Notes under the pieces: model-generated | What the model saw: the letters and a program-made list of their open reading frames with translations, nothing else | Told to the model about the DNA's origin: nothing | The model's database searches: none | Part shown: positions 9,569 through 17,384 of the stretch, piece by piece | Layout: each line of letters begins with the position of its first letter | Position numbering within the stretch: the stretch's first letter is position 1 | Program-made: the position numbers and the translations under genes | Origin: Streptomyces sp. NBC_01288 | GTDB taxonomy: Bacteria > Actinomycetota > Actinomycetes > Streptomycetales > Streptomycetaceae | DNA length: 64,000 nucleotides | Direction of reading: 5' to 3' | Assembly (NCBI RefSeq): GCF_035982055.1 | Contig: NZ_CP108427.1 | Location: 4,216,001 to 4,280,000 of the forward strand

Positions 9569-11698
9569 TTACTCGCCCTTGGCCTTCGCGATGATCTCCT
9601 CGGCGACGTTCCGGGGAACCTCGGCGTAGGAGTCGAACTGCATCGAGTAGCTTGCGCGACCCGAGGTCTTGCTGCGGAGGTCGCCGACGTAGCCGAACAT
9701 CTCCGAGAGGGGCACGAGGCCCTTCACGACACGTGCACCGGCACGCTCCTCCATGGCCTGGATCTGACCACGGCGGGAGTTGATGTCGCCGATGACCTCA
9801 CCCATGTAGTCCTCGGGCGTGGTGACCTCGACGGCCATCATCGGCTCAAGGAGCACGGGGGACGCCTTGCGCGCGGCCTCCTTGAAGGCCTGCGATCCGG
9901 CGATCTTGAAGGCGAGCTCGGAGGAGTCGACCTCGTGGTAGGCACCGTCGAGAAGCGTGATGCGGACACCCGTCATCTCGTACCCGGCGAGGATGCCGAA
10001 CTGCATGGCCTCCTGCGCACCGGCGTCCACCGACGGGATGTACTCCCGCGGGATACGGCCACCGGTGACCTTGTTCACGAACTCGTACGCCGGGCCGTCC
10101 GACTCGGTGATCGGCTCGATCGCGATCTGCACCTTGGCGAACTGACCGGTACCACCGGTCTGCTTCTTGTGGGTGTAGTCCACGCGCTCGACGGCCTTAC
10201 GGATCGTCTCACGGTACGCGACCTGCGGCTTGCCGACGTTGGCCTCGACCTTGAACTCGCGCTTCATACGGTCGACCAGCACCTCAAGGTGCAGCTCGCC
10301 CATACCGCCGAGAATGGTCTGGCCCGTCTCCTCGTCCGAGTGAACGTGGAAGGAGGGGTCCTCCTCCGCGAGACGCTGGATGGCAATACCCAGCTTCTCC
10401 TGGTCACCCTTGGACTTGGGCTCGATGGCGACCTGGATGACCGGCGCCGGGAAGTCCATGGACTCCAGGATCACCGGGTTCTTGTCGTCGCACAGCGTCT
10501 CACCGGTGGTGGTCTGCTTCAGGCCCATGACGGCGACGATGTCGCCGGCGCCCACCGCGTCGATCTCCTCACGCTTGTTCGCGTGCATGCGGTAGATCTT
10601 GCCGATGCGCTCCTTCTTGCCCTTGACGGAGTTCAGCACCGCGGTGCCAGTCTCCAGGCGGCCCGAGTAGACCCGGACGAAGGTGAGCTTGCCCAGGTGC
10701 GGGTCGCTCATGATCTTGAACGCGAGCGCGGACAGCGGCTCGTCCACGGACGGCTTGCGCTTGACGACGACCTCGGGGTCCTTGACGTCGTGGCCTTCGA
10801 TGGCCTCGACGTCCAGGGGGGTCGGCAGGTAGCGCACGACCGCGTCGAGCAGGGGCTGGACACCCTTGTTCTTGAACGCGGTGCCACAGAACACCGGGGT
10901 GACCGTGATGCCGTTGGACTTGCCGGACGCGATGGTGACGCGACGGATCGCGGCGTACAGCTGCTCCTCGGTGGGCTCGATGCCCTCCAGGAACAGCTCC
11001 ATGATGTCGTCGTCGTTCTCCGCGACGGCCTCGACCAGCTTGCCGCGGTACTCCTCGGCGGCCTCGGCGTGCGTGGCCGGGATGTCGACGACGTCGTACA
11101 TCTCGCCCTTGGCGGCCTCGGCGGACCACACGAGCGCCTTCATGCGGACCAGGTCCACAACGCCCTTGAAGTCCATCTCGGCACCGATCGGAAGCTGCAT
11201 GATCAGCGGCACCGCACCGAGGCGGTCCTTGATCATGTCGACGCAGCGGTGGAACTCCGCGCCGGTCCGGTCGAGCTTGTTGACGAAGCAGATGCGCGGC
11301 ACGCCGTAACGGTCGGCCTGACGCCACACCGTCTCGGACTGCGGCTCGACACCGGCGACACCGTCGAACACCGTGACGGCACCGTCGAGGACGCGCAGCG
11401 AGCGCTCCACCTCGACGGTGAAGTCGACGTGCCCCGGGGTGTCGATGATGTTGATGGTGTAGTCGTCGTCCTCAAGCGGCCAGTGACAGGTGGTGGCAGC
11501 AGAGGTGATCGTGATGCCACGCTCCTGCTCCTGCTCCATCCAGTCCATGGTGGCGGCGCCGTCGTGGACTTCACCGATCTTGTAGCTGACGCCGGTGTAG
11601 AAGAGGATCCGCTCAGTGGTGGTCGTCTTGCCCGCGTCGATGTGAGCCATGATCCCGATGTTGCGGACCCTGGCCAGGTCAAGTGAAGTGGTAGCCAT
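9569..11698 (-). CDS. fusA: translation elongation factor G
   Basis: 709 residues. This GTPase drives ribosomal translocation and, with RRF, recycling. The N-terminal G domain has AHIDAGKTTTTERILFYTG, DTPGHVDF and NKLDRTGAEF, followed by domains II-V (RIPREYIPSVDAGAQEAM in domain IV). The length is normal. It lies between rpsG (39 bases upstream) and tuf in the standard str operon order. Confidence 0.99.
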   Translation of the reverse strand: MATTSLDLARVRNIGIMAHIDAGKTTTTERILFYTGVSYKIGEVHDGAATMDWMEQEQERGITITSAATTCHWPLEDDDYTINIIDTPGHVDFTVEVERSLRVLDGAVTVFDGVAGVEPQSETVWRQADRYGVPRICFVNKLDRTGAEFHRCVDMIKDRLGAVPLIMQLPIGAEMDFKGVVDLVRMKALVWSAEAAKGEMYDVVDIPATHAEAAEEYRGKLVEAVAENDDDIMELFLEGIEPTEEQLYAAIRRVTIASGKSNGITVTPVFCGTAFKNKGVQPLLDAVVRYLPTPLDVEAIEGHDVKDPEVVVKRKPSVDEPLSALAFKIMSDPHLGKLTFVRVYSGRLETGTAVLNSVKGKKERIGKIYRMHANKREEIDAVGAGDIVAVMGLKQTTTGETLCDDKNPVILESMDFPAPVIQVAIEPKSKGDQEKLGIAIQRLAEEDPSFHVHSDEETGQTILGGMGELHLEVLVDRMKREFKVEANVGKPQVAYRETIRKAVERVDYTHKKQTGGTGQFAKVQIAIEPITESDGPAYEFVNKVTGGRIPREYIPSVDAGAQEAMQFGILAGYEMTGVRITLLDGAYHEVDSSELAFKIAGSQAFKEAARKASPVLLEPMMAVEVTTPEDYMGEVIGDINSRRGQIQAMEERAGARVVKGLVPLSEMFGYVGDLRSKTSGRASYSMQFDSYAEVPRNVAEEIIAKAKGE

Positions 11699-11737
11699 AA
11701 GGCTTCGGTCTTCTCTCGGTCTCGTCGTGGGTAGCGA

Positions 11738-12208
11738 CTACCAGCGGTAGTGCGCGAAGGCCTTGTTGGACTCGGCCATCTTGTGGGTGTCCTCGCGCTT
11801 CTTGACGGCCGCACCGAGGCCGTTCGAAGCGTCGAGAAGCTCGTTGAGCAGACGCTCGGTCATGGTCTTCTCGCGACGGGCGCGGGAGTAACCGACCAGC
11901 CAGCGCAGCGCGAGCGTGTTGGCGCGACCGGGCTTGACCTCGATCGGAACCTGGTACGTCGCACCGCCGACGCGGCGGGACTTGACCTCAAGCGTGGGCT
12001 TGATGTTCTCCAGCGCGCGCTTCAGCGTGATGACCGGGTCGTTGCTGGTCTTCTCGCGCAGGCCCTCCATGGCGCCGTACACGATGCGCTCGGCGGTGGA
12101 GCGCTTGCCGTTCAGCAGCACCTTGTTGATCAGGGAGGTGACAAGAGGAGAACCGTAGACCGGGTCGATGATGACCGGGCGCTTCGGGGCGGGGCCCTTA
12201 CGAGGCAT
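11738..12208 (-). CDS. rpsG: 30S ribosomal protein S7
   Basis: 156 residues, starting MPRKGPAPKRPVIIDPVYGS. It binds the 3' major domain of 16S rRNA and nucleates assembly of the 30S head. The conserved KVLLNGKRSTAERIVYGAM and the C-terminal KREDTHKMAESNKAFAHYRW are present, the usual length for actinobacteria. It starts 3 bases after the rpsL stop, so translation is probably coupled. Confidence 0.98.
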   Translation of the reverse strand: MPRKGPAPKRPVIIDPVYGSPLVTSLINKVLLNGKRSTAERIVYGAMEGLREKTSNDPVITLKRALENIKPTLEVKSRRVGGATYQVPIEVKPGRANTLALRWLVGYSRARREKTMTERLLNELLDASNGLGAAVKKREDTHKMAESNKAFAHYRW

Positions 12209-12211
12209 TTT

Positions 12212-12583
12212 CTACTTCTCCTTCTTGGCGCCGTAGCGGCTGCGGGCCTGCTTGCGGTTCTTGACACCCTGGGTGTCAAGCGAACCGCGGATGATCTTGT
12301 AGCGAACACCGGGCAGGTCCTTCACACGACCGCCACGCACGAGCACGATGGAGTGCTCCTGCAGGTTGTGTCCCTCACCCGGAATGTAAGCGGTGACTTC
12401 GATCCCGCTGGTCAGACGCACACGCGCGACCTTACGCAGGGCCGAATTCGGCTTCTTCGGGGTGGTCGTGAACACACGCGTGCAGACGCCACGACGCTGG
12501 GGCGAACCCTCAAGTGCGGGCGTCTTGTTCTTCTCGACCTTGTCCTGCCGGCCCTTCCGGACCAGCTGCTGGATCGTAGGCAC
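12212..12583 (-). CDS. rpsL: 30S ribosomal protein S12
   Basis: 123 residues, part of the decoding centre. The streptomycin-relevant residues are wild type: Lys43 in TTTPKKPNSALRK and Lys88 in GGRVKDLPGVRY, so the sequence predicts no rpsL-type streptomycin resistance. It is the first gene of the str operon. In this genome it is separated from rpoC by the tail-gene island. Confidence 0.98.
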   Translation of the reverse strand: MPTIQQLVRKGRQDKVEKNKTPALEGSPQRRGVCTRVFTTTPKKPNSALRKVARVRLTSGIEVTAYIPGEGHNLQEHSIVLVRGGRVKDLPGVRYKIIRGSLDTQGVKNRKQARSRYGAKKEK

Positions 12584-12914
12584 TACTTCTCCGGTTTCTG
12601 TGTGCCGATGGTGAAGCTAACCTGGAACGTCGCCGACCCACGCGGTCGGGTGTGTCGAATCCCGCAGACTTTCGCCGGTGAGCAAAAGGGGCGCAGATCG
12701 CGGTGGCCAGTGTCGGCTCCCTTAGTGCGGTTCAAGGCACGCACGGGAGCCAGGGCACACCCCAGGCACAAGGTAGGAGCGTACCTACCTCATTCGCTGC
12801 GGTCAAAACAAATGGGTGCCACCCACGGCTCGACACGGGAGATGCCGAAGCCGCGCCCCGTCCGCGATCTTCGAATCTACGGCTCGGAGCCATCGGTCGG
12901 ACGGCACGGAACCC
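12584..12914 (-). promoter_or_regulatory. str operon upstream region
   Basis: 331 bases with no credible gene. It must hold the promoter and leader of rpsL-rpsG-fusA-tuf. The clearest feature is an inverted repeat, AGGTAGG at 12771-12777 with CCTACCT at 12784-12790. I cannot define -10 and -35 boxes with confidence. Confidence 0.5.
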
Positions 12915-13469
12915 TCAGCCCGGCGACGCGACGGCCGCTATCAGACCCAGCAGGATCAGCAGCGCCCAGCCCCCGATGGAGAGCCAGCCGAAGACCAGTC
13001 CGGTCAGCGCCATCCCCTCGCCGACCTCGTCGGTCCGCCGTATCTCCGCGCGGGCGGTGTGACCGAGAACCACCGCGGGGATGCCGGTGAGTCCGAGCGT
13101 CGGCACGGTCAGCAGGCCGCAGACCAGCGCGCCGACCGCCTTGCCGTTGGTCTGCGACACCGGGGACGGCAGAAACGTCGGCGGCACCGGCCGGAAACCC
13201 ATCGGCGGCCCCTGGACGACCGGGGTCGCCTGCGGCCCCTGGGGCAGATCGGCGACCAGCAGCATCAACTCGCCCACCGTACGGGCGTCGTAGGCACGGG
13301 CGACCCGCTTCTCCAGCTCGTCCTCCCGCAGCCGGCCCTCGGCGAAACCCGCCCGGAGCACGTCCACGGCCCGCTCCCGGTCGGCGGTGGCGGCCAGCAT
13401 GGAGCCCCCGCCCTGTCCCGGCGACGGCTGGTGCGGCCACTGCCCCTGCCACGGTGTCGGGTACGACAC
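12915..13469 (-). CDS. DUF1707 / DUF4190 membrane protein
   Basis: 184 residues from a GTG at 13467-13469, chosen because a GGGGGAGG ribosome-binding site sits just upstream; longer frames lack one. After a Pro/Gln-rich stretch comes the DUF1707 domain (ATADRERAVDVLRAGFAEGR, then VARAYDARTVGELMLLV). The DUF4190 region follows, with two hydrophobic helices (AVGALVCGLLTVPTLGLTG and LTGLVFGWLSIGGWALLILL). Both domains are common in Streptomyces membrane proteins of unknown function. It reads toward rpsL and is probably host-derived rather than part of the phage-like block. Confidence 0.8.
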   Translation of the reverse strand: MSYPTPWQGQWPHQPSPGQGGGSMLAATADRERAVDVLRAGFAEGRLREDELEKRVARAYDARTVGELMLLVADLPQGPQATPVVQGPPMGFRPVPPTFLPSPVSQTNGKAVGALVCGLLTVPTLGLTGIPAVVLGHTARAEIRRTDEVGEGMALTGLVFGWLSIGGWALLILLGLIAAVASPG

Positions 13470-13625
13470 GGAACACCTCCCCCGGCGCCGGAGACCGAAT
13501 GCCTCCATGATGCTCCAACGCACCGAAAACGGCACCGGTTCCCCACCGATACCGATCGATACCCAAAAAGGCCGGCCACCCCGCCCCCGTAGATCTCCCG
13601 TATATAGGGGGCGGGTTGACCGGTG

Positions 13626-13826
13626 TCAGCGGGTGCGGCGGGCGGTGCGTTCCGCGGCGAACACGTCCTCCAGGCGGAACAGCTGGGCGCGGCCCGCCCT
13701 GCCGACCGCCCGGAGCCGGCCGAGCTGGACCCACTTGCGGATGGTGGCGGGCGCGACCCCGGCCTCCCGCGCGGCGAGCGGACCGGGGATCAGGGTCGGC
13801 GCTCCGGTCCTCGTCGGTGTCGTCAT
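13626..13826 (-). CDS. small helix-turn-helix DNA-binding protein
   Basis: 66 residues, MTTPTRTG to AERTARRTR. The core ATIRKWVQLGRLRAVGRAG and LFRLEDVFAAE resembles the excisionase/MerR-like winged helix used for DNA binding. It overlaps the stop of the upstream zinc-ribbon gene (ATGA), making it the last gene of the WhiB operon. Such short HTH proteins are common in actinophages and integrative elements. Here it is a candidate co-regulator of the tail locus; that is inference from position. Confidence 0.7.
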   Translation of the reverse strand: MTTPTRTGAPTLIPGPLAAREAGVAPATIRKWVQLGRLRAVGRAGRAQLFRLEDVFAAERTARRTR

Positions 13827-14512
13827 CGGCTCCACTCCCCCTCGTCCCAGGTGTGCCGGTAGGCCGGGTCGTCGTGGCAGCCGCAGTCGGGCGCCGAACA
13901 ACGGCAGCCGGGGTTCACACAGAGCACCGCGCCGCGGTCCGGGAAGGCCCGCAGCGACACCGAGTCGCACCAGGGGCAACGGCCCGCCACCCGTACGACG
14001 GTCTCGCTGTCCCCCAGGGCGCGGGCGCACCGCCGTGCCATCCGCCGGGTCTCGTCCCGTACATGCGCCGCGAGTACGGCGTCGCCGGCGACCTCGTCGA
14101 GCAGCTCCGCGATCCTTCGCAACCGCTCGGGCACGGACGCCCGCCGCACGCGAGGCAGCCCGAGCCGGTCCCGCACGGCCTCCTCCAGTTCTACGACGCC
14201 GTCCGTGATGTCCCGGATCGTGTCGGAGATGTGCAGGCGGAGCGGGGCCGCGCTGTGGCCGGGGGCGACCAGTCCGTGCCGCTGCTCCAGGAGGAGGGCC
14301 TCCGCACGCTCCGCGCGGAGCCGGTCGGCGAGGTCGGGCGGGGGCGGCGGGGCGGGTGCGCAGTGGGCCGGCGCGGTGCGGCCGGGGGCGAGTTCGACGG
14401 CCAGTTCGGGGAACTGCTGGAGCAGCGTGCCGATCCAGAGGGCGGCGTGCGCGGTCGGGTCCGTCCCGGCGGACGCCGGGCTCGGGTCGGGCACCGGGCT
14501 CAGGTCAGGCAA
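13823..14512 (-). CDS. zinc-ribbon-like protein of the WhiB operon
   Basis: 229 residues from a TTG at 14510-14512. The TTG overlaps the whiB stop and follows a GGGGAGG ribosome-binding site; a GTG 18 bases later is the alternative. The first half is helical with LWIGTLLQQFPELAV. The C-terminal part has a Cys-rich cluster (RCPWCDSVSL, VLCVNPGCRCSAPDCGC) able to bind metal. Streptomyces phages and tail-like clusters often carry proteins of this build, but I cannot name the family. It sits between whiB and the HTH gene with overlaps at both ends, so the three are one transcript. Confidence 0.7.
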   Translation of the reverse strand: MPDLSPVPDPSPASAGTDPTAHAALWIGTLLQQFPELAVELAPGRTAPAHCAPAPPPPPDLADRLRAERAEALLLEQRHGLVAPGHSAAPLRLHISDTIRDITDGVVELEEAVRDRLGLPRVRRASVPERLRRIAELLDEVAGDAVLAAHVRDETRRMARRCARALGDSETVVRVAGRCPWCDSVSLRAFPDRGAVLCVNPGCRCSAPDCGCHDDPAYRHTWDEGEWSR

Positions 14513-14819
14513 GGGAGCCTCCCCGCGAAGCCGGCATGACCGACATGGCCGGGAGAAGGTGCGCGGGGATCTCGACCGGGCGGCCGGAACGGTAGAGGCG
14601 GCCGCCGCAGACGCCGTCGAACCAGTTGTCGGCCGGGGCGACGATCCGCTCGCAGTCCCGCCGTACCGTGCAGCGGGCGCAGGCCCGCAGGACGGGGGCC
14701 GCCTCCTTGACCTTCTTGGAGAAGACGGCCTTGGGCGGGAGCCCGGCGCAGGCGGCGGCGGTCTGCCAGCCGGCGCGTTTGTCGTGGGGGCGGGGTGGTG
14801 AGCACGAGTCGGTGGACAT
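14505..14819 (-). CDS. WhiB-like transcriptional regulator
   Basis: 104 residues. Four cysteines in Wbl spacing (Cys24, Cys47, Cys50, Cys56: ACAGLP, then ACARCTVRRDC) should hold a 4Fe-4S cluster, followed by the turn DNWFDGVCGGRLYR. Most Wbl proteins have Trp where this one has Cys in GVWGG/GIWGG. Wbl proteins act by binding the primary sigma factor and tuning RNA polymerase; they are found in actinobacteria and their phages. It is the first gene of a three-gene minus-strand operon that diverges from the XRE-like gene, and it has a shared upstream element (14895-14909) like that before the tail operon. Confidence 0.88.
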   Translation of the reverse strand: MSTDSCSPPRPHDKRAGWQTAAACAGLPPKAVFSKKVKEAAPVLRACARCTVRRDCERIVAPADNWFDGVCGGRLYRSGRPVEIPAHLLPAMSVMPASRGGSLA

Positions 14820-14890
14820 GGGGCCTCCCTATAGGTCGGGGGTGGCACGAGCGTCTGGCACGTGCCGTCCAGGTCGACCAGGTTTACAGA

Positions 14891-14917
14891 TTGCGCGCGC
14901 GCTCGCAACGTAAACTT
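14891..14917 (-). promoter_or_regulatory. putative operator upstream of the whiB operon (site A)
   Basis: On the minus strand the core reads GTTGCGAGCGCGCGC (14895-14909), preceded by AAAGTTTAC. It lies 71 bases before the whiB start. Thirteen of 15 core bases match site D ahead of the tail operon, in the same orientation relative to the gene. The element is also quasi-palindromic (TTGCG...CGCAA). Confidence 0.5.
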
Positions 14918-15021
14918 TGGTCACTCGCCTCACAGGAGCGACGACCACCTGTCACGAAACCGGTGATCACACCCCTATCTCCACCGAACCTCCCCTTAAT
15001 TGGGGCGGTTTTTCTCAGTGC

Positions 15022-15065
15022 TTGCACGCGAGCACGTAATTCCTTGCGCGCAAGCAAGCTAAACT
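15022..15065 (+). promoter_or_regulatory. two putative operators upstream of the XRE-like regulator (sites B and C)
   Basis: Two related elements lie side by side: TTGCACGCGAGCACGTAA (15022-15039) and TTGCGCGCAAGCAAGC followed by TAAACT (15044-15065). Both resemble sites A and D, and site C contains the perfect palindrome TTGCGCGCAA. They end about 30 bases before the regulator start, where autorepression would be exerted. Confidence 0.45.
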
Positions 15066-15095
15066 CGCTGCCATCCAAAGGAAGCGAGCACACAG

Positions 15096-15563
15096 ATGAC
15101 CAGCCAGGATCTGGACGCGTTCGCCGCGTGGGTCGAGGACCTGATGCGCGAACGCGGCTACGACATCGACAGCCCACGCGGCGGCGGCAAGTCCCGGATA
15201 GCGGACGAGGCGGGCGTCCACCGGGCCGCCGTCACCCGCCTGCTGCAGCGCCAGAGCATGCCGGACCTGGAGACCACGCGCAGGCTCGCCCGCGTGCTGG
15301 GCGTGCCGGTCCGCGACATGCTCATCCGCTCCGGCCGACTGACCGCGGAGGAACTCGCCGACCCCCACGACTACTTGGCCTCCCCCGCACCCGGCGCCGA
15401 GTTCGCCCGCCGCCCCACGCTGGAGGAGGTCGCCGATCTGCTGGGGGTGCCGGCCGACCGGCGGGAGATGTTCGTGCGCGTGGTCGAGCAGTTCCTGCCG
15501 AACGACGTGCCGGCGGCGGCGGACATGGCACCTGAGGACGCACGACTGTTGGTGACCGACTGA
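15096..15563 (+). CDS. XRE-like helix-turn-helix regulator
   Basis: 155 residues. The N-terminal domain is a Cro/C1-type HTH: GGGKSRIADEAGVHRAAVTR (turn and recognition helix) and LETTRRLARVLGVPVRDML. The C-terminal half is helical and Glu/Asp-rich, probably for dimerisation. AAGGAAG precedes the ATG. It is transcribed away from the WhiB operon and toward the tail genes, and repeated operator-like sites lie in its upstream region. By position it is the best candidate for the repressor of the tail island; the target is inference. Confidence 0.8.
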   Translation: MTSQDLDAFAAWVEDLMRERGYDIDSPRGGGKSRIADEAGVHRAAVTRLLQRQSMPDLETTRRLARVLGVPVRDMLIRSGRLTAEELADPHDYLASPAPGAEFARRPTLEEVADLLGVPADRREMFVRVVEQFLPNDVPAAADMAPEDARLLVTD

Positions 15564-15732
15564 CCGGCTGACCGGCCGGCCGCCGGTCGCCCGTCGGCGA
15601 TCACTGGTTCGCGACACGAGGGGACTGGTCCCTCCCTCCCCGCACCCAAGCACCTCCCCCAGCCCTACCGCCCCCACTCCCCCACCCCGCTCCACCCCCA
15701 CCCAAATCCCAGGCGCCTCACGCACCGTCGGT

Positions 15733-15757
15733 TTTTAGTTGCGTGCGCGCACGCTCG
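15733..15757 (+). promoter_or_regulatory. putative operator upstream of the tail operon (site D)
   Basis: TTTTTAGTTGCGTGCGCGCAC, whose core GTTGCGTGCGCGCAC (15738-15752) matches site A at 13 of 15 positions. It lies 104 bases before the first tail gene. GTGCGCGCAC is itself a perfect palindrome. Confidence 0.5.
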
Positions 15758-15861
15758 TCTGTCACAGTTGGTGCAGCGGCGGAGCTGCGCCCGCAGGTCG
15801 GCCGCTCAGTGCCTCGTCGCGTCCCGCACGCTCTCCCGAAGCTGCCCCGAGGTGACCCGGC

Positions 15862-16275
15862 ATGACCACACCCACTCCACCGAGCGCCTTCCCCGACGTC
15901 GAGGCGATGATCGTCGACATCCTGGAGGACGACTCCCGGCTCTCCGGCGCGATCGTCGCCGTACAGGCGCCGTCGGGCTTCGACGGCACGGCCGCCGCCG
16001 TGTTCGTCAACCGGCGCGGCGGCGCCTGGGTCGGTGAGCGCCACGTCGACCAGCCGCTGATCGAGCTGGAGGTGTACGGCCCGACCAAGCAGGCCGCGCA
16101 CGTCCTGGCCAACGACGCCCGCCAGGCCGTACTGGCGATGGCCAACAACAAGTACGGCACCAACCTCGTCACCGAGGTCGAGGAGCAGGACGGCCCGCGC
16201 TGGCTGCCCGACTACCTGTACTCCGCGGCCAACCGCTACGTCACGGTGATGAAGGTGTACGTGGACGTCTACTGA
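15862..16275 (+). CDS. phage tail terminator-like protein
   Basis: 137 residues. Features such as DVEAMIVDILEDD, LIELEVYGPTKQAAHVLAND and an aromatic C-terminus (DYLYSAANRYVTVMKVYVDVY) fit the alpha/beta tail-terminator fold of siphoviruses (gpU-like), which caps the tail tube and normally joins it to the head. GAGGTGA precedes the ATG. It is the first gene of the tail operon. Nothing upstream resembles a head-closure, capsid or portal gene, so the module starts exactly where the head genes of a phage would end. Confidence 0.75.
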   Translation: MTTPTPPSAFPDVEAMIVDILEDDSRLSGAIVAVQAPSGFDGTAAAVFVNRRGGAWVGERHVDQPLIELEVYGPTKQAAHVLANDARQAVLAMANNKYGTNLVTEVEEQDGPRWLPDYLYSAANRYVTVMKVYVDVY

Positions 16276-16320
16276 CCCCTGATCCTCACGGACGCTCCAC
16301 GCTCCGCGCCCCACAGACCG

Positions 16321-16349
16321 AAGGCCCCGCCACCCCCCGGCGGGGCCTT
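16321..16349 (+). terminator. hairpin between tail terminator and major tail protein genes
   Basis: AAGGCCCCGCC pairs with GGCGGGGCCTT around a short C-rich loop, followed by CTTC. In phages, hairpins here lower or punctuate expression between the terminator gene and the very highly expressed tube gene. It could act as a partial terminator or as an mRNA-stabilising structure for the tube gene. Confidence 0.75.
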
Positions 16350-16407
16350 CTTCGTACCCGGAGCTCCCGAGTACGACAACACCCCATAAGAACAAGGAGA
16401 TTCACCC

Positions 16408-17007
16408 ATGGCAGGAACCAACTCCTCCGAGATCCGCATCGCCGGCGTAGGCCGCCTCTACGTCGCCCCGGCCGACACCGCCGTACCGTCGACGTTCTCC
16501 TCCGACACCGCCACGGACTGGGCGACCTGGAAGAACCTCGGCTTCACCTCGGGAGACGGTGTCACCTTCAGCAAGAAGGACAAGCTGGAGCCGGTCGACG
16601 TGTGGCAGGCCGTCAGCCCGGTGCACTTCGTGTACTCGGACCGCGATCTGACCCTGAAGTTCTCGCTGATGCAGTTCAACGAGGACACGCTGCCGTTCTT
16701 CATGGGCGGCGGTGCGGTGGGCGCGGTGACCGGTTCGACGGGCGTCTACAAGTACGACATCGCCGACCGGCCGTTCGCCGATGTGCGCGCTCTCGGGCTG
16801 GAGTTCACGGACGTCCGGGCCGGCGACGGCTCGACCGTGACCTACCGCTTCGGCGTCCCGCGCGGCCAGGTCACGGCGGCCGACGACATCAAGCTGGCCC
16901 GCAAGTCCGCGGCCCAGCTCGGCATCACCTACACGGCCATGTCCGCCGCCGACGGTTCGCCGCTGGCCAGCTTCGTGATGAAGGACGCCGCGTACGCCGC
17001 GTCCTGA
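16408..17007 (+). CDS. major tail (tube) protein
   Basis: 199 residues with a strong AAGGAGATTCACCC leader, as expected for the most abundant tail protein. The pattern is typical of actinophage tube proteins: an N-terminal strand with GRLYVAPADTAVPSTF, then TWKNLGFTSGDGVTFSKKDK, a central FSLMQFNEDTLPFFMGGG and a Thr/Ser-rich C-terminus. It would polymerise as hexameric rings around the tape measure. No sheath gene lies nearby, so the tail is non-contractile. Confidence 0.82.
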   Translation: MAGTNSSEIRIAGVGRLYVAPADTAVPSTFSSDTATDWATWKNLGFTSGDGVTFSKKDKLEPVDVWQAVSPVHFVYSDRDLTLKFSLMQFNEDTLPFFMGGGAVGAVTGSTGVYKYDIADRPFADVRALGLEFTDVRAGDGSTVTYRFGVPRGQVTAADDIKLARKSAAQLGITYTAMSAADGSPLASFVMKDAAYAAS

Positions 17008-17093
17008 CCCACCGGGGGGGACAGGCACCCGTGTCTGTCCCCCCCGGGCCCAACTCCCCTCCCTCTGCCGCCTGTTAAGGAGCACTCATCGCC

Positions 17094-17384
17094 ATGGCCC
17101 GTTTCGACGTCAACGCAGCCCGCGCCCAGCGGCTCGAAGCCCTCGGCCGCACCTGGTCGTTCGAACTCGACACCGAGAGCTACACCCTCCCCACCGAGCT
17201 GACCCGCGCCACCGCCAAGGCGCTGCGCAAGCTCGACGACAACGACGTGGACGGGCTGCTCCGACTCCTCCTGGGCGAGAAGCAGTTCACCCGCTTCGAG
17301 CAGCACGAGGTCACGATGCAGGACATCGCCGCCATCCTGGAGGCCTACGGCAAGGAGACCGGGCTCGGCCTGGGGGAAGGCTGA
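17094..17384 (+). CDS. tail assembly chaperone, short (gpG-like) form
   Basis: 96 residues, soluble and helical (LRKLDDNDVDGLLRLLLGEK, MQDIAAILEAYGKETG). It is the right size and place, between tube and tape measure, for the gpG-type chaperone that coats the tape measure before tube assembly. In siphoviruses this gene normally also yields a longer product by -1 frameshifting near its 3' end, and a suitable slippery run (GGGGGAA) is present 6 bases before the stop. Confidence 0.8.
   Translation: MARFDVNAARAQRLEALGRTWSFELDTESYTLPTELTRATAKALRKLDDNDVDGLLRLLLGEKQFTRFEQHEVTMQDIAAILEAYGKETGLGLGEG
17372..17378 (+). other. likely programmed -1 frameshift site
   Basis: The zero-frame codons are CTG GGG GAA GGC TGA. 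The run G GGG GAA would let the ribosome slip back one base and enter the downstream frame, which is open to 17806. This reproduces the G/G-T arrangement known from lambda and many actinophages. The heptamer is read from sequence; its use is inferred. Confidence 0.65.

Noticed and set aside
9566..11686. 706-codon plus-strand frame opposite fusA
   Set aside because: It is a reflection of fusA codon usage, with His/Leu/Asp/Val-rich nonsense sequence.
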